DNA of 14,296 nt. It comes from JASJGK01 sp033791585. Its GTDB lineage: Bacteria > SAR324 > XYD2-FULL-50-16. The notes beneath the pieces are model-generated. The model saw only the letters and a program-made list of their open reading frames with translations, made no database searches and was not told the origin of the DNA. A program made the translations under genes and the position numbers. Of the stretch, positions 7,173-14,170 are shown piece after piece. How positions within the stretch are numbered: position 1 is the stretch's first letter; each line of letters begins with the position of its first letter. The stretch spans positions 1-14,296 of the forward strand of contig JASJGK010000119.1 in assembly GCA_033791585.1 (NCBI GenBank). Reading direction: 5' to 3'.

Positions 7173-7523
7173 CTATTTCAACTGTTCAACAAAATAACTA
7201 GGGGTTTTAGCTGTTACGTCTGCCATGGTTTTAAATTTTAAATGGCGGCGGAGTTTGCCTTTTCCTTCAAGCAGCCCCTCAGGGTCGTCGAGGCCAAAAC
7301 CTTGGCTAAATTCAAAGGACACATGTTTTTTAGAGGGGAATAAACCACCAAAGTCATCGTCTAGGGTAAACATGATCCCGCCATACATTATGCGTTCGGT
7401 AACTTGCGGAAATATTTCAAAGGTGATGGCCCTAAGGGCTATGATGATTTTATACTTTTCAAGGTCATCAATTTTTAGGTCGTCCAATAACTCTTGCACC
7501 CCTTCATTTTCTGAAATGCTCAT
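7173..7523 (-). CDS. DUF1801 family protein
   Basis: The 116-residue cytoplasmic protein fits the DUF1801 (YdhG/CyaY-like alpha-beta) family. It has an N-terminal helical part, then YGGIMFTLDDDFGGLF near residues 47-62, a short VSFEFSQG strand and a C-terminal RRHLKF stretch near 92-97. No enzymatic activity is assigned to the family as I know it. The ATG overlaps the pabC stop codon in an ATGA, so it is translated right after PabC. The aldo/keto reductase follows 9 bases later. Its place at the end of the p-aminobenzoate genes may be only operon packing. Family likely; role unknown. Confidence 0.8.
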   Translation of the reverse strand: MSISENEGVQELLDDLKIDDLEKYKIIIALRAITFEIFPQVTERIMYGGIMFTLDDDFGGLFPSKKHVSFEFSQGFGLDDPEGLLEGKGKLRRHLKFKTMADVTAKTPSYFVEQLK

Positions 7524-8290
7524 AAATCCCCACCTAAAGCTAAAGCTTCTTGTTTTTGATAAAAAGCTTGGACTTTTTTTGTCATAGGGCCAGATTCAAA
7601 CACCTGCTCACCTATTTTAGTCACTGGGCAAACCCCTTGGATGGAATTGGTCATAAAAGCTTCGTCGGCCTTATTTAATTCTCCTAAGGTAACCTCCGCC
7701 ACTGTAACCACAAAGTTAGCCATCACAAAAGCCTGGGTTATCCCCGCCAATGCTAGATGAGTGGTGGTGAAAATTTCGCCCCCCTGCACCCAGAATATAT
7801 TGGCCCTAGAGGTTTCTCGCACTTTATCTTTACAGGCGTAAAGTAGGGCATCATCGTAACCTTGCTTTTGAGCTTCACCAAAAGCCAAGTGGCAATCGAG
7901 GTAGTTCAAACTTTTAATAGCGGGTATTGAGCGGTTTTTTTTGAGCGGGAGCAAAGAGATACTATCTAGCTCAAAATTTTCGCTCAGGGGTTTGGCAATG
8001 AGAAAAACATCCTCGCCTGTAGCGATCAATTTCACCCTGCACAAGGTTTCTGGCACTAAATGAGTTAAGGATGTTTGGGCAAAATCTATTATTTGCTCTT
8101 CACTAACCCCCGCCTCCAGCCCTATTGTTTCGGCGCAAGTCACCAACCTCTGTACATGCTCCTCTAGCAAAAAGGCCTTGCCATTTTTTGCTTTTAGAGT
8201 TTCAAAAAGCCCCAGCCCAAATTGAAGGGCCTCGCTTTCTATGGATATAGATGCCTCGGCAACTAATCCCCTTTTAAGAGTAAAAATCAT
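7520..8290 (-). CDS. pabC: 4-amino-4-deoxychorismate lyase (class IV aminotransferase fold)
   Basis: PabC splits aminodeoxychorismate into p-aminobenzoate and pyruvate for folate synthesis. The 256-residue protein is a PLP-dependent fold-type IV enzyme. Lys126 (in IKSLNYL) is the Schiff-base lysine, Glu159 (in VRETSRANIFW) contacts the cofactor ring nitrogen, and GLGLFETL at 25-32 is the N-terminal signature. I chose the ATG at 8290 because it overlaps the pabB stop as ATGA. The longer reading frame that begins at 8353 would add 21 residues of shadow sequence inside pabB. Class IV members can also be branched-chain or D-amino-acid transaminases, and the sequence alone does not fully separate them. 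The directly preceding pabA and pabB make the lyase assignment much the best. Confidence 0.87.
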   Translation of the reverse strand: MIFTLKRGLVAEASISIESEALQFGLGLFETLKAKNGKAFLLEEHVQRLVTCAETIGLEAGVSEEQIIDFAQTSLTHLVPETLCRVKLIATGEDVFLIAKPLSENFELDSISLLPLKKNRSIPAIKSLNYLDCHLAFGEAQKQGYDDALLYACKDKVRETSRANIFWVQGGEIFTTTHLALAGITQAFVMANFVVTVAEVTLGELNKADEAFMTNSIQGVCPVTKIGEQVFESGPMTKKVQAFYQKQEALALGGDL

Positions 8291-9609
8291 TGATCTAAAT
8301 TGGCAATTACTGAGTTTTTTTTGTGTTCCATCTCGGCGTACTCCTCTTCCCACTGTGACAAGGCCGTAACCCCACCACCGACATAAAAATTTACTTGGTC
8401 GCCCTGTTTTACAAAGGAACGGATATTAATGGAGCAATTCAAATCACCATGGGCATCAAAAAAGCCAAAGGCCCCTGTATAGTATCCACGGGGACCATCT
8501 TCCAATTCTTCAATAATTTCCATGGCCCTCCTTTTTGGGCAGCCTGTCACTGACCCCCCTGGGAAAGCACCAAGCAGCAAATCCAAAGGTGTTTTATCTG
8601 GTTTCAAGCGGCCCTCAATTTCGGAAAAGGAATGGATCACTTCGTTTAGGCTTAAAAGCTCTTTATGCTTGTTCACCTTCACCGTGCCTGCCTTGCAAAC
8701 TTTAGAAAGGTCATTTCTAAGCAGGTCTGTGATCATAAACAGCTCTGACTCCTCTTTTACCGAGTTCAATAGAGATTTTTTTTGCTCCATTTCATTCTCC
8801 CCCTTGGGCCTTGTCCCTTTAATGGGTTGGGTCAAAACTCTGGGGCCTTGGGTTTTAAGAAACAACTCAGGTGATTGGCTCAAAAATTCAAAATCTTCAC
8901 CACTAAAATAGCCACCAAAAAGAGGCTGATTGACTTCAGTTAAGCGGCAAAATAAATCCACCCCTCGGCCTAAAAACTCGCCCTCAATCTTTTGGGTTAA
9001 GTTGACTTGGTAAATATCCCCAGCCTTAATATACTCAATAACCTGATCAAACTTTTCTTTATAGGTTTCTTGACTCCACGAAGCACCTAACTCCAAAGGG
9101 TGAATCTTTTCTCTTGGCAAGCGAGTATTGGAAAGGGCTTCAACCTTTTCAGGGAAGTCACTCCCTTTAAAGAAAAGGCTTGCCAGGTCTTTTTTAAAAC
9201 AAATGTATTCAGCATAAGCGTAAAACACGCCTAGTATTTTTGCAGGCTCAGCCTCACTAGCATCTTCTGGTTTGGTTACCTTGGGCGTTTCTTCTGCTTC
9301 TTCTGGTTTGGGTTCTTCTGCTGCCTCACCGAGGCCCTCTGGTTCAGGTGCTTTTGCTATTTTGTTTATTTCTTCAAGATGCAAACCCAGATCATAAGAG
9401 AGATTAAAGCCTATCAAATTACCTTTATTTGTCGAAATAAACTCAGGCAAAAGGTCTAGGTTGGCAGCGGTTAAAACAAACTCGGCAAGAGGGTCAAAGG
9501 CCAATAGTTCAGGAAAGTGCCCCTTTGCCCCAGAAGTCGCAAAAACCCCTTTTTGCCCCATGGGCAAGCGGTAGATCAAATCAACAAAGCTATAGTTCGC
9601 TTGTAACAC
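8287..9609 (-). CDS. pabB: Aminodeoxychorismate synthase component I
   Basis: PabB aminates chorismate with ammonia delivered by PabA. The 440-residue protein ends with the chorismate-binding domain (about 175-438). This includes PIKGTRPKG at 262-270, GAFPGGSVTGCPK at 347-359 and GAFGFFD at 379-385. Lys264 in PIKGT marks PabB-type enzymes, whereas anthranilate synthase has PIAGT. The N-terminal part is short, and an acidic Pro/Glu/Ala-rich insert fills roughly residues 87-124. The start is GTG at 9609, inside the end of pabA (20-base overlap), with GAGGA at plus 9619-9623 and 9 bases of spacing. It is followed by pabC with an ATGA overlap. Aside from the insert nothing is broken. Confidence in the assignment is high. 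Confidence 0.92.
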   Translation of the reverse strand: MLQANYSFVDLIYRLPMGQKGVFATSGAKGHFPELLAFDPLAEFVLTAANLDLLPEFISTNKGNLIGFNLSYDLGLHLEEINKIAKAPEPEGLGEAAEEPKPEEAEETPKVTKPEDASEAEPAKILGVFYAYAEYICFKKDLASLFFKGSDFPEKVEALSNTRLPREKIHPLELGASWSQETYKEKFDQVIEYIKAGDIYQVNLTQKIEGEFLGRGVDLFCRLTEVNQPLFGGYFSGEDFEFLSQSPELFLKTQGPRVLTQPIKGTRPKGENEMEQKKSLLNSVKEESELFMITDLLRNDLSKVCKAGTVKVNKHKELLSLNEVIHSFSEIEGRLKPDKTPLDLLLGAFPGGSVTGCPKRRAMEIIEELEDGPRGYYTGAFGFFDAHGDLNCSINIRSFVKQGDQVNFYVGGGVTALSQWEEEYAEMEHKKNSVIANLDQ

Positions 9610-10159
9610 TTAAAAAGTTCCTCATTATGTATTGGCCTTGCTTAGTCATAAAAGACTCAAGGTGAAACTGCACCCCAAAAACTGGAAATTCTTCATGTTC
9701 TATGGCCATAATCTGGCCTAAGTCGTCTTTGGCTATCACCTTATAATTTGGCGGCTCTGAGCCTAAAACAAGGCTATTGTATCTGGCTGCAAAGAGGGGT
9801 TTTTTTACCCCTTTAAACAGTTTGCAATCTGAAATTTGCAAGCTCACAGCTCGCCCGTGAATCAATTCTTTTGCGCCTACCAACGCAACGCCAGCAGCAA
9901 CAGCCAAGGCCTGAAACCCCAAACAAACACCTAAAATTGGTTTTTTCCCCAGAAAAAATTCAATCACCTCTAAAGTGATGCCTGCTTGGCTTGGTGTTTT
10001 GGGGCCAGCGGATAAAATAATCCCTTTGGGATTTAGTTTCTCAATTTCAGCCACTGTGGCCTTATCTGATTGTAATAGATGGGTCTCGTGCCCTAGCGCC
10101 TCAACCTGATGAATTAGATTATAGGTAAAGGAGTCATGGTTATCCAAAATCAAGATCAT
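9590..10159 (-). CDS. pabA: Aminodeoxychorismate synthase glutamine amidotransferase component
   Basis: PabA hydrolyses glutamine and passes ammonia to PabB. The 189-residue class I amidotransferase has its nucleophile Cys79 in GVCLGFQ and the dyad His166/Glu168 in FHLES. Usual family positions differ slightly: GFQ for GHQ, SAGP for SPGP (residues 50-53), RYNSL for RYHSL (126-130) and FHLES for FHPES. The triad itself is intact. An AGAGGA ribosome binding site precedes the ATG. The gene's end overlaps pabB by 20 bases, so the two subunits are probably made together. TrpG is the alternative name for this family; the PabB lysine signature and pabC downstream favour PabA. It follows the metallo-hydrolase gene after 43 bases without a visible terminator. 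Confidence 0.9.
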   Translation of the reverse strand: MILILDNHDSFTYNLIHQVEALGHETHLLQSDKATVAEIEKLNPKGIILSAGPKTPSQAGITLEVIEFFLGKKPILGVCLGFQALAVAAGVALVGAKELIHGRAVSLQISDCKLFKGVKKPLFAARYNSLVLGSEPPNYKVIAKDDLGQIMAIEHEEFPVFGVQFHLESFMTKQGQYIMRNFLSVTSEL

Positions 10160-10202
10160 ATATTCCTCTATTCTTCTTGGCCCTTTTTTTATGCCATAGT
10201 GG

Positions 10203-11015
10203 CTAGTCTTTGCATAGTTTCAAAGGCTTTTTATCCAAATTCAAACAGACCTCCCCTGCCTTGGACGTTGACCTTACATTGGTACTGGCCTTGTTTAATT
10301 TTTTCATCACCGCCTGTGAGGGGTAACCATAATAGTTATGCTTATCGACACTGATCAAACTCCATTGCGGCTGAATTAGCCTTAACCACGCCTTCAGACC
10401 TGTATCCTTGGCCCCATGGTGGCCAGCTATATATAAGTCAACAGGGCCAGCTTTCCAATTTTTAAGTAACTGCCTTTCAACAGCGCTACTAGCGTCAGCC
10501 ATCAAAAGCGCCGTAACCCCGTTAAACTGGGCAAATAGGACAATGGAATGATCGTTAATGTGCCTCTGTGGGGCTTTTGGTGGCCAAAGGGCGGAAAAGT
10601 GAAACCCTTGCCAAACAAATTTTTGCCCCTGCCCCAGGCAAGCAGCATTTTTATTTTTGGCTAAGTCATCGACCAACCAACGCATCACAGGCACCCTTTG
10701 CCCCTCTTGGAGCTGGATACAGTTGTGATAAATTTTAGCTTTGGGAAAGGCCTCTTTGATTCTAAAATAGGCCGAAGCGTGATCTGGGTGGGGGTGGGTA
10801 ACTACCACCACTTGCAAATCTACCACCCCATGGGCTTTTAACCTCTCTAACACCAGAGATGCTTTGTTCACAGGGCCAGGGTCAATTAAAATAGCCTTAG
10901 GCCCCACTTGAAAAAAAACAGTCTGGCCTTCACCTACATCGACCATCACAAATTTTGTCTGGGCAAAAACCAGACTGGGCCAGAGCAAGCATGCAAGAAA
11001 CAGCAGGCCTCTCAC
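10203..11015 (-). CDS. Exported ComEC-type metallo-beta-lactamase-fold hydrolase
   Basis: The 270-residue protein has a signal peptide (residues 1-19, cleavage after VFAQ or nearby). A stand-alone metallo-beta-lactamase domain of the ComEC/Rec2 C-terminal type follows. DVGEGQ at 26-31 corresponds to the DVGQGD signature, LIDPG lies at 43-47, and the metal-binding HPHPDH is at 74-79. Later elements are a DHS segment, a MADAS stretch and GHHGAKDTG, which fits the family's HHGS-like motif. ComEC domains are linked to DNA uptake and may act as nucleases, but related stand-alone proteins vary and the substrate here is unknown. The start is GTG at 11015, sharing a GTGA overlap with the VanZ-like gene stop, with GGTGG a few bases upstream. 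Cell location should be the periplasm. Confidence 0.82.
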   Translation of the reverse strand: MRGLLFLACLLWPSLVFAQTKFVMVDVGEGQTVFFQVGPKAILIDPGPVNKASLVLERLKAHGVVDLQVVVVTHPHPDHASAYFRIKEAFPKAKIYHNCIQLQEGQRVPVMRWLVDDLAKNKNAACLGQGQKFVWQGFHFSALWPPKAPQRHINDHSIVLFAQFNGVTALLMADASSAVERQLLKNWKAGPVDLYIAGHHGAKDTGLKAWLRLIQPQWSLISVDKHNYYGYPSQAVMKKLNKASTNVRSTSKAGEVCLNLDKKPLKLCKD

Positions 11016-11527
11016 TTTTCCACCTTGTAAAAGATCAACAGGCCGAAGGAGGCCGCAACGAGATTAAAACCAACATCCCGCAAATCGCCAACCCGACTGG
11101 GTAAAAAGTATTGTAATAGTTCATCACCAGCCCCCAGCGTTACACAAAACCCCAAGGCATAGGGGGGCTGAAAAAGCCTTGCTGAAAAAAAGCCAAATAA
11201 GCCAAAAATAATAAAGTGCAACCGCTCCACATCATTTTCAACTAACACAACTACCAAAAGCAAAAAAAACAACAGAATAGAGAAAATCCAACCTCGGTAT
11301 TTTACAGACCTAAAATAAAGCAGCCCGTGGGTTACCCCCAGTAACAAAGCCAAGCCCAGAAGACTGACCCAAATCAAATGGGGCCATAGGCCATAGGCCT
11401 TAAATAAAACTCTAAGGTTTGACCCAAAGACCGAAAGGGATAAAACCCCAAGGATGGACATTGCCCATGGCACTATTTCAATTGCTTCTTTTTCTTTCCT
11501 CAAGGGTAATTTCTTGCTAGATTGCAT
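11012..11527 (-). CDS. VanZ-like membrane protein
   Basis: The 171-residue membrane protein has about four to five hydrophobic segments after a basic N-terminus (SSKKLPLRKEK). It carries the VanZ-family C-terminal pattern: DELLQYFLPSRVGDLRDVGFN near residues 133-153, followed by a final membrane helix and a basic end. VanZ-like proteins are of unknown biochemical function; the namesake gives low-level teicoplanin resistance. I chose the ATG at 11527. A TTG one codon earlier (11530) is also possible, and neither has a Shine-Dalgarno. A TATAAT at plus 11541-11546 (minus strand) is close enough that the mRNA could be nearly leaderless. The gene heads the run into the metallo-hydrolase and the pab genes. 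Confidence 0.75.
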   Translation of the reverse strand: MQSSKKLPLRKEKEAIEIVPWAMSILGVLSLSVFGSNLRVLFKAYGLWPHLIWVSLLGLALLLGVTHGLLYFRSVKYRGWIFSILLFFLLLVVVLVENDVERLHFIIFGLFGFFSARLFQPPYALGFCVTLGAGDELLQYFLPSRVGDLRDVGFNLVAASFGLLIFYKVEK

Positions 11528-11540
11528 CAAGGTTACTAGG

Positions 11541-11546
11541 ATTATA
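11541..11546 (-). promoter_or_regulatory. Candidate -10 element upstream of the VanZ-like gene
   Basis: A perfect TATAAT on the minus strand, with an AT-rich spacer but no recognisable -35 at the usual distance. The predicted start would leave a leader of only about 7 bases before the ATG. Confidence 0.35.
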
Positions 11547-11609
11547 TTTATAAAAAATGATCAGGATGATTGAAATGCTGATAAATTTTTGAAAGACTAT
11601 ACTCATTCA

Positions 11610-11638
11610 TTAACATTACTGTTTTAAACCAGTATAAA
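11610..11638 (+). promoter_or_regulatory. Promoter of the cyclic-nucleotide-binding/AI-2E-family operon
   Basis: TTAACA at 11610-11615 and TATAAA at 11633-11638 are 17 bases apart, each with 5 of 6 consensus matches. The start would be near 11645, about 13 bases before the ATG at 11658, where only a weak Shine-Dalgarno (TAAG) exists. The hexamers are the same as those proposed before the carbamoyltransferase gene. Confidence 0.6.
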
Positions 11639-11657
11639 CTCTAAATTGTAAGCATAT

Positions 11658-12161
11658 ATGATCAATCCCTTTTGGGGCAACATCTTTGAAGAAGTGCTCG
11701 ACCCCGCACTCGTTAAAACCGAAGACTTCCTCGTGCAGATTCCTCTGTTTACTCAACTTACAAAACGTGAGCTAAAAAAGATTGCTGTAATCGTTCACAG
11801 GCGGCATTACCAAAAGGATGAACTCATGTTTGAAATGAATCACCCTGGGGCTGCCATGTTTATAATCAAAACAGGTTCTATTAAAATTGTTATCCCCTCA
11901 GAAGGTGGTGGCGAGATTGAACTTGCTGAGCTTAAAAGCGGCGCTTTTTTAGGTGAATTGGCCTTACTTGATGATTCCCCAAGGTCGGCTTCTGCAAGGG
12001 TGAGCGAAGAATCTATTGCCTATGCCTTTTTTAGAAGTGACCTAAATAAACTCATTGATTCCGACCCTGTCATTGGCAGTAAGATCTTAAAAGAATTGGC
12101 CGTGATTACGGGGCAAAGACTCAAAGCGACCAACAAGCAACTTTTTGCCAAAAAAGATTAA
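11658..12161 (+). CDS. Cyclic-nucleotide-binding-domain protein without an output domain
   Basis: The 167-residue cytoplasmic protein is essentially one cNMP-binding (cap family) domain at about residues 28-150. It has the phosphate-binding cassette GAFLGELALL at 95-104, followed by PRSASA at 108-113. The glutamate and the arginine that contact ribose and phosphate in cAMP-binding proteins are both present, so nucleotide binding is plausible. Unlike CRP/FNR regulators, the chain ends soon after the C-helix, with no helix-turn-helix. It is therefore probably a sensor or adaptor that works through a partner. The AI-2E-family membrane protein starts 1 base after its stop codon, so that protein is the obvious candidate. 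Family sure; ligand and partner inferred. Confidence 0.85.
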   Translation: MINPFWGNIFEEVLDPALVKTEDFLVQIPLFTQLTKRELKKIAVIVHRRHYQKDELMFEMNHPGAAMFIIKTGSIKIVIPSEGGGEIELAELKSGAFLGELALLDDSPRSASARVSEESIAYAFFRSDLNKLIDSDPVIGSKILKELAVITGQRLKATNKQLFAKKD

Positions 12162-12162
12162 C

Positions 12163-13446
12163 ATGGCTGACTCATTACAAAATCGAAGAGATTTCAGGAA
12201 ACTTGTAATCTATAGCATTACAGGGGGCTTTTTAATCATTGCAGCCCTGTCTTTAATTTGGGGCCTTAGAGATTTAATCCTGCCTTCTATTGTGGGGGCT
12301 TTGGCAGCTTACCTTTGTAGGCCACTCCTTAGGATAATGAAGCGCAAGGGGCTTTCTCATAGTCTGTCTATTTTAGTTTTATTCTGTATTTTTGTAGGCT
12401 CAATCACCCTGCTAACCAAACAAATCCAGTCTATCATCCCCGATGATGAAGGGAAGTTAGTGTTGCGGATTCGTACCCAATACAAACTCAACGTTAAGTA
12501 CCGTGATTTTATGGGGCTAAATAAAGACCCTAGGAAGGGAAACTTTTTCTACCAAATGCTTGGCAACGAAGTTCAGCCCACCTTTGATAAGCTAAATAAC
12601 TCCATAATGTTTGACCCAGGTGAGCGGATTAACTTTGAATACTTTGCTTCTAAAGCCAAAGAAGGAAGCTTGTTAGTCGACAAGTATTATAACTACTACT
12701 TGGCCAACATCACCGCTGACCAAAAAAGATTGGGGAAGAATTTTATTAAACAAAAGGCGATGGAGCATAAGCAAGAACTTGCAGACCAAAAAGATGAAGG
12801 TGGAATTTTAGCCGCCATTGGTGGCATTATTTCTCTGTGGTTGGCAGCGCCCTTTGTCTTTTTATTTTTACTGGTTGATGAAGGGGAAATTAAAAAAAAT
12901 CTCGTTTATCTGGTACCCAATAAATATTTCGAAATGATCTTGACCATGATAGACAATGTGGACGAGGCCATTGGCAATTATTTGAGAGGAACCTTGACCG
13001 AGTGTGGGCTGGTAGGATTAACCTTCACCGTTTGCCTCTTTTTGATTGGGATTGAGTTCCAATTTGCGCTGTTGATTGGGTTAATTGCGGGCTTAGCCAA
13101 CGCCATTCCCTTTTTAGGCCCTGCCATTGGGATGATCGTAGGCATGAGTTACGCCCTGATTGCTGAAGAAATATCACCAATTATACCCATGGTTACCGTA
13201 GATAACATGATCATTTGGGTATTGGTCACAGTAGGTATCGCCCAAGGGCTAGACAATGCAGTGTTCCAGCCTATTGTTCTTGGTAGTGCTGTAAGTTTGC
13301 ACCCTTTGGTGGTGATTATTGGTGTTATGGGTGGCTCTATTCTTCTAGGTTTTGCTGGGATGCTGTTTGCTATTCCAGCCATTGTGATTTTTAAGGTTCT
13401 TTTTGTTACCTTCTTCGAACAAATGAAGGCCTACCGCATAATATAG
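12163..13446 (+). CDS. AI-2E/PerM-family membrane protein
   Basis: The 427-residue protein belongs to the AI-2E transporter/PerM family. Two N-terminal membrane segments lie at about 17-57 and 60-85. A long hydrophilic region of about 110 residues (90-205) follows, and then a block of membrane segments with the family's conserved GLANAIPFLGPAIG (about 307-320) and a QPIVLG stretch. Members export small molecules or ions; a role in AI-2 export is shown only for a few, so no substrate is claimed. The protein is longer than the usual 340-370 residues, the excess lying in the hydrophilic region. I prefer the ATG at 12163, right after the preceding stop (TAACATG); a TTG at 12145 would overlap the upstream gene. 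A hairpin terminator follows at 13473-13503. Confidence 0.88.
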   Translation: MADSLQNRRDFRKLVIYSITGGFLIIAALSLIWGLRDLILPSIVGALAAYLCRPLLRIMKRKGLSHSLSILVLFCIFVGSITLLTKQIQSIIPDDEGKLVLRIRTQYKLNVKYRDFMGLNKDPRKGNFFYQMLGNEVQPTFDKLNNSIMFDPGERINFEYFASKAKEGSLLVDKYYNYYLANITADQKRLGKNFIKQKAMEHKQELADQKDEGGILAAIGGIISLWLAAPFVFLFLLVDEGEIKKNLVYLVPNKYFEMILTMIDNVDEAIGNYLRGTLTECGLVGLTFTVCLFLIGIEFQFALLIGLIAGLANAIPFLGPAIGMIVGMSYALIAEEISPIIPMVTVDNMIIWVLVTVGIAQGLDNAVFQPIVLGSAVSLHPLVVIIGVMGGSILLGFAGMLFAIPAIVIFKVLFVTFFEQMKAYRII

Positions 13447-13472
13447 CTTTTCTGGTTTCTTAATAAGTGTAT

Positions 13473-13503
13473 AATTACAAGGGTAAAAAATCCTTGTAAT
13501 TTT
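13473..13503 (+). terminator. Rho-independent terminator of the AI-2E-family operon
   Basis: A 10-bp stem (AATTACAAGG at 13473-13482 with its complement at 13492-13501) with an A-rich loop is followed by a short T-run. It lies 27 bases after the stop codon. Confidence 0.7.
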
Positions 13504-13584
13504 AAACTAATTAAATCCTGCGAAATACTTTACAAAGAATTTATACCTGCTATGCTGCAAAAAAGCTTAAGTTTTTCTCTTTTT

Positions 13585-13657
13585 AGCAGAAAATAGGAAC
13601 CAAGCCGTTCAGCTTGAGCATATAATTTTTATTAAACACTTAAACTAGGAGACTTTT
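13585..13657 (+). promoter_or_regulatory. Regulatory region of microprotein gene 1, with TATAAT
   Basis: A perfect TATAAT -10 lies at 13621-13626, without a clear -35, and AGGAG at 13647-13651 is 6 bases before the ATG. This 73-base stretch is homologous to 13970-14046 ahead of microprotein gene 2. Both start with AGCAGAAA-N-TAG and share TTC, then a CTT-A/G-AG element, then TAAACA followed by TT-N-AAC and GGAG. The shared layout supports its use as a regulatory region. Confidence 0.6.
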
Positions 13658-13759
13658 ATGGAAGGCACCTCACCAGATCAAATCGCAGCAAATGTATTTT
13701 GGTCAGTAATTGTATGTGCTGGGGGATTTTCCCTTACAGTTTTTCTTGTTATATTTTAA
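13658..13759 (+). CDS. Microprotein 1 (33 aa), unknown family
   Basis: I do not recognise this family. The 33-residue peptide has an acidic N-terminus (Glu2, Asp7) with no Lys or Arg. It is followed by a hydrophobic stretch of about 21 residues (13-33) that could cross a membrane; the core is NVFWSVIVCAGGFSL at 12-26. Coding is supported by AGGAG 6 bases upstream of the ATG, a TATAAT upstream and a terminator hairpin 19 bases downstream. It also has a tandem paralogue at 14047, whose peptide aligns without gaps (18 of the first 27 residues identical) with several silent codon differences. Cys20 is conserved. Possible roles include a small membrane protein, a toxin-like peptide or a secreted peptide; nothing selects among them. 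It is not part of the preceding AI-2E-family operon, which ends in its own terminator. Confidence 0.75.
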   Translation: MEGTSPDQIAANVFWSVIVCAGGFSLTVFLVIF

Positions 13760-13778
13760 TTAGTACCACAAGATCATT

Positions 13779-13797
13779 AGGAGGCTTGCCTCCTTTT
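13779..13797 (+). terminator. Terminator of microprotein gene 1
   Basis: A 6-bp GC-rich stem (AGGAGG at 13779-13784 with CCTCCT at 13789-13794, loop CTTG) is followed by TTTT. The remaining 13798-13969 is pyrimidine-rich on the plus strand and holds no supported gene. Confidence 0.65.
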
Positions 13798-13969
13798 GCC
13801 TTTTCCTCCTTTGCTGCCTCAGCAAGCCCAGTTTCTTTCCTATTTCTAGCTTCTATTTTTTCTGCCTCATTTTTATTGCAGGCTAACTTGTCAATCAATT
13901 GAAAAAATGTCTTTGCATTTCTCTTTTATTTTTAATATTTCATTTCTAAGCGGAAAGCTACCTGAGCTG

Positions 13970-14046
13970 AGCAGAAACTAGTCACGTAGTGATTCGACTT
14001 AAGTACCGATTTAACTAGTAAACATTTTAACAATGGAGGCTTCATT
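13970..14046 (+). promoter_or_regulatory. Regulatory region of microprotein gene 2
   Basis: This stretch is homologous to the 73 bases before microprotein gene 1 (13 of the first 16 bases match, and TAAACA-N-TT-N-AAC and GGAG are shared). The -10 is weaker than in copy 1. It contains GGAGG at 14035-14039, 7 bases before the ATG. It also has ACTAGT twice (13978 and 14014), and a third copy follows at 14133 across the ORF end. Confidence 0.5.
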
Positions 14047-14133
14047 ATGGGTACAACAGGTCCTGATTTAGTCGCAAACAATGTATTTTGGGCCGTAATT
14101 GTGTGTGCTGGCAGTTTTTCACTGGCAACTTAA
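14047..14133 (+). CDS. Microprotein 2 (28 aa), shortened paralogue of microprotein 1
   Basis: The 28-residue peptide is a paralogue of the one at 13658. Identical positions include Thr4, Pro6, Asp7, Ala10, Asn12, the NVFW block at 12-15, VIVCAG at 17-22 and FSL at 24-26. GGAGG lies 7 bases before the ATG. TAA at codon 29 ends it early, leaving only about 16 hydrophobic residues, which is short for a full membrane span. Reading on, the frame gives Leu-Val at codons 30-31, as in copy 1, and a second TAA at codon 34, exactly where copy 1 stops. The simplest reading is a full-length ancestor cut by a nonsense change; a sequencing error or a working short form are alternatives. A strong hairpin follows at 14171-14190. 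Confidence 0.65.
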   Translation: MGTTGPDLVANNVFWAVIVCAGSFSLAT

Positions 14134-14170
14134 CTAGTCGCTGGTTAAAGACCCTAAAACATAAAGAACC

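Noticed and set aside
8287..10159. Anthranilate synthase (trpE/trpG) as the identity of the amidotransferase pair
   Set aside because: The PIKGT lysine is the PabB signature rather than PIAGT of TrpE, pabC follows directly, and no trp genes are nearby.
13547..13589. Inverted repeat CTGCTA ... TAGCAG enclosing A- and T-runs, upstream of microprotein gene 1
   Set aside because: Short arms with a large loop. The right arm overlaps the homologous regulatory block, but no matching structure is seen before copy 2.
13699..13902. 67-codon plus-strand ORF starting inside microprotein gene 1
   Set aside because: It starts at TTG in another frame of microprotein 1, has no ribosome binding site, and runs through the terminator hairpin. 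Its openness comes from pyrimidine-rich sequence.
13749..13905. Minus-strand open frame with a Lys/Glu-rich, protein-like composition, antisense to the end of microprotein 1
   Set aside because: No ATG or GTG with a ribosome binding site is present, only a poor TTG, and the composition follows from purine-rich DNA on that strand. It could be a decayed gene end, but this cannot be supported.
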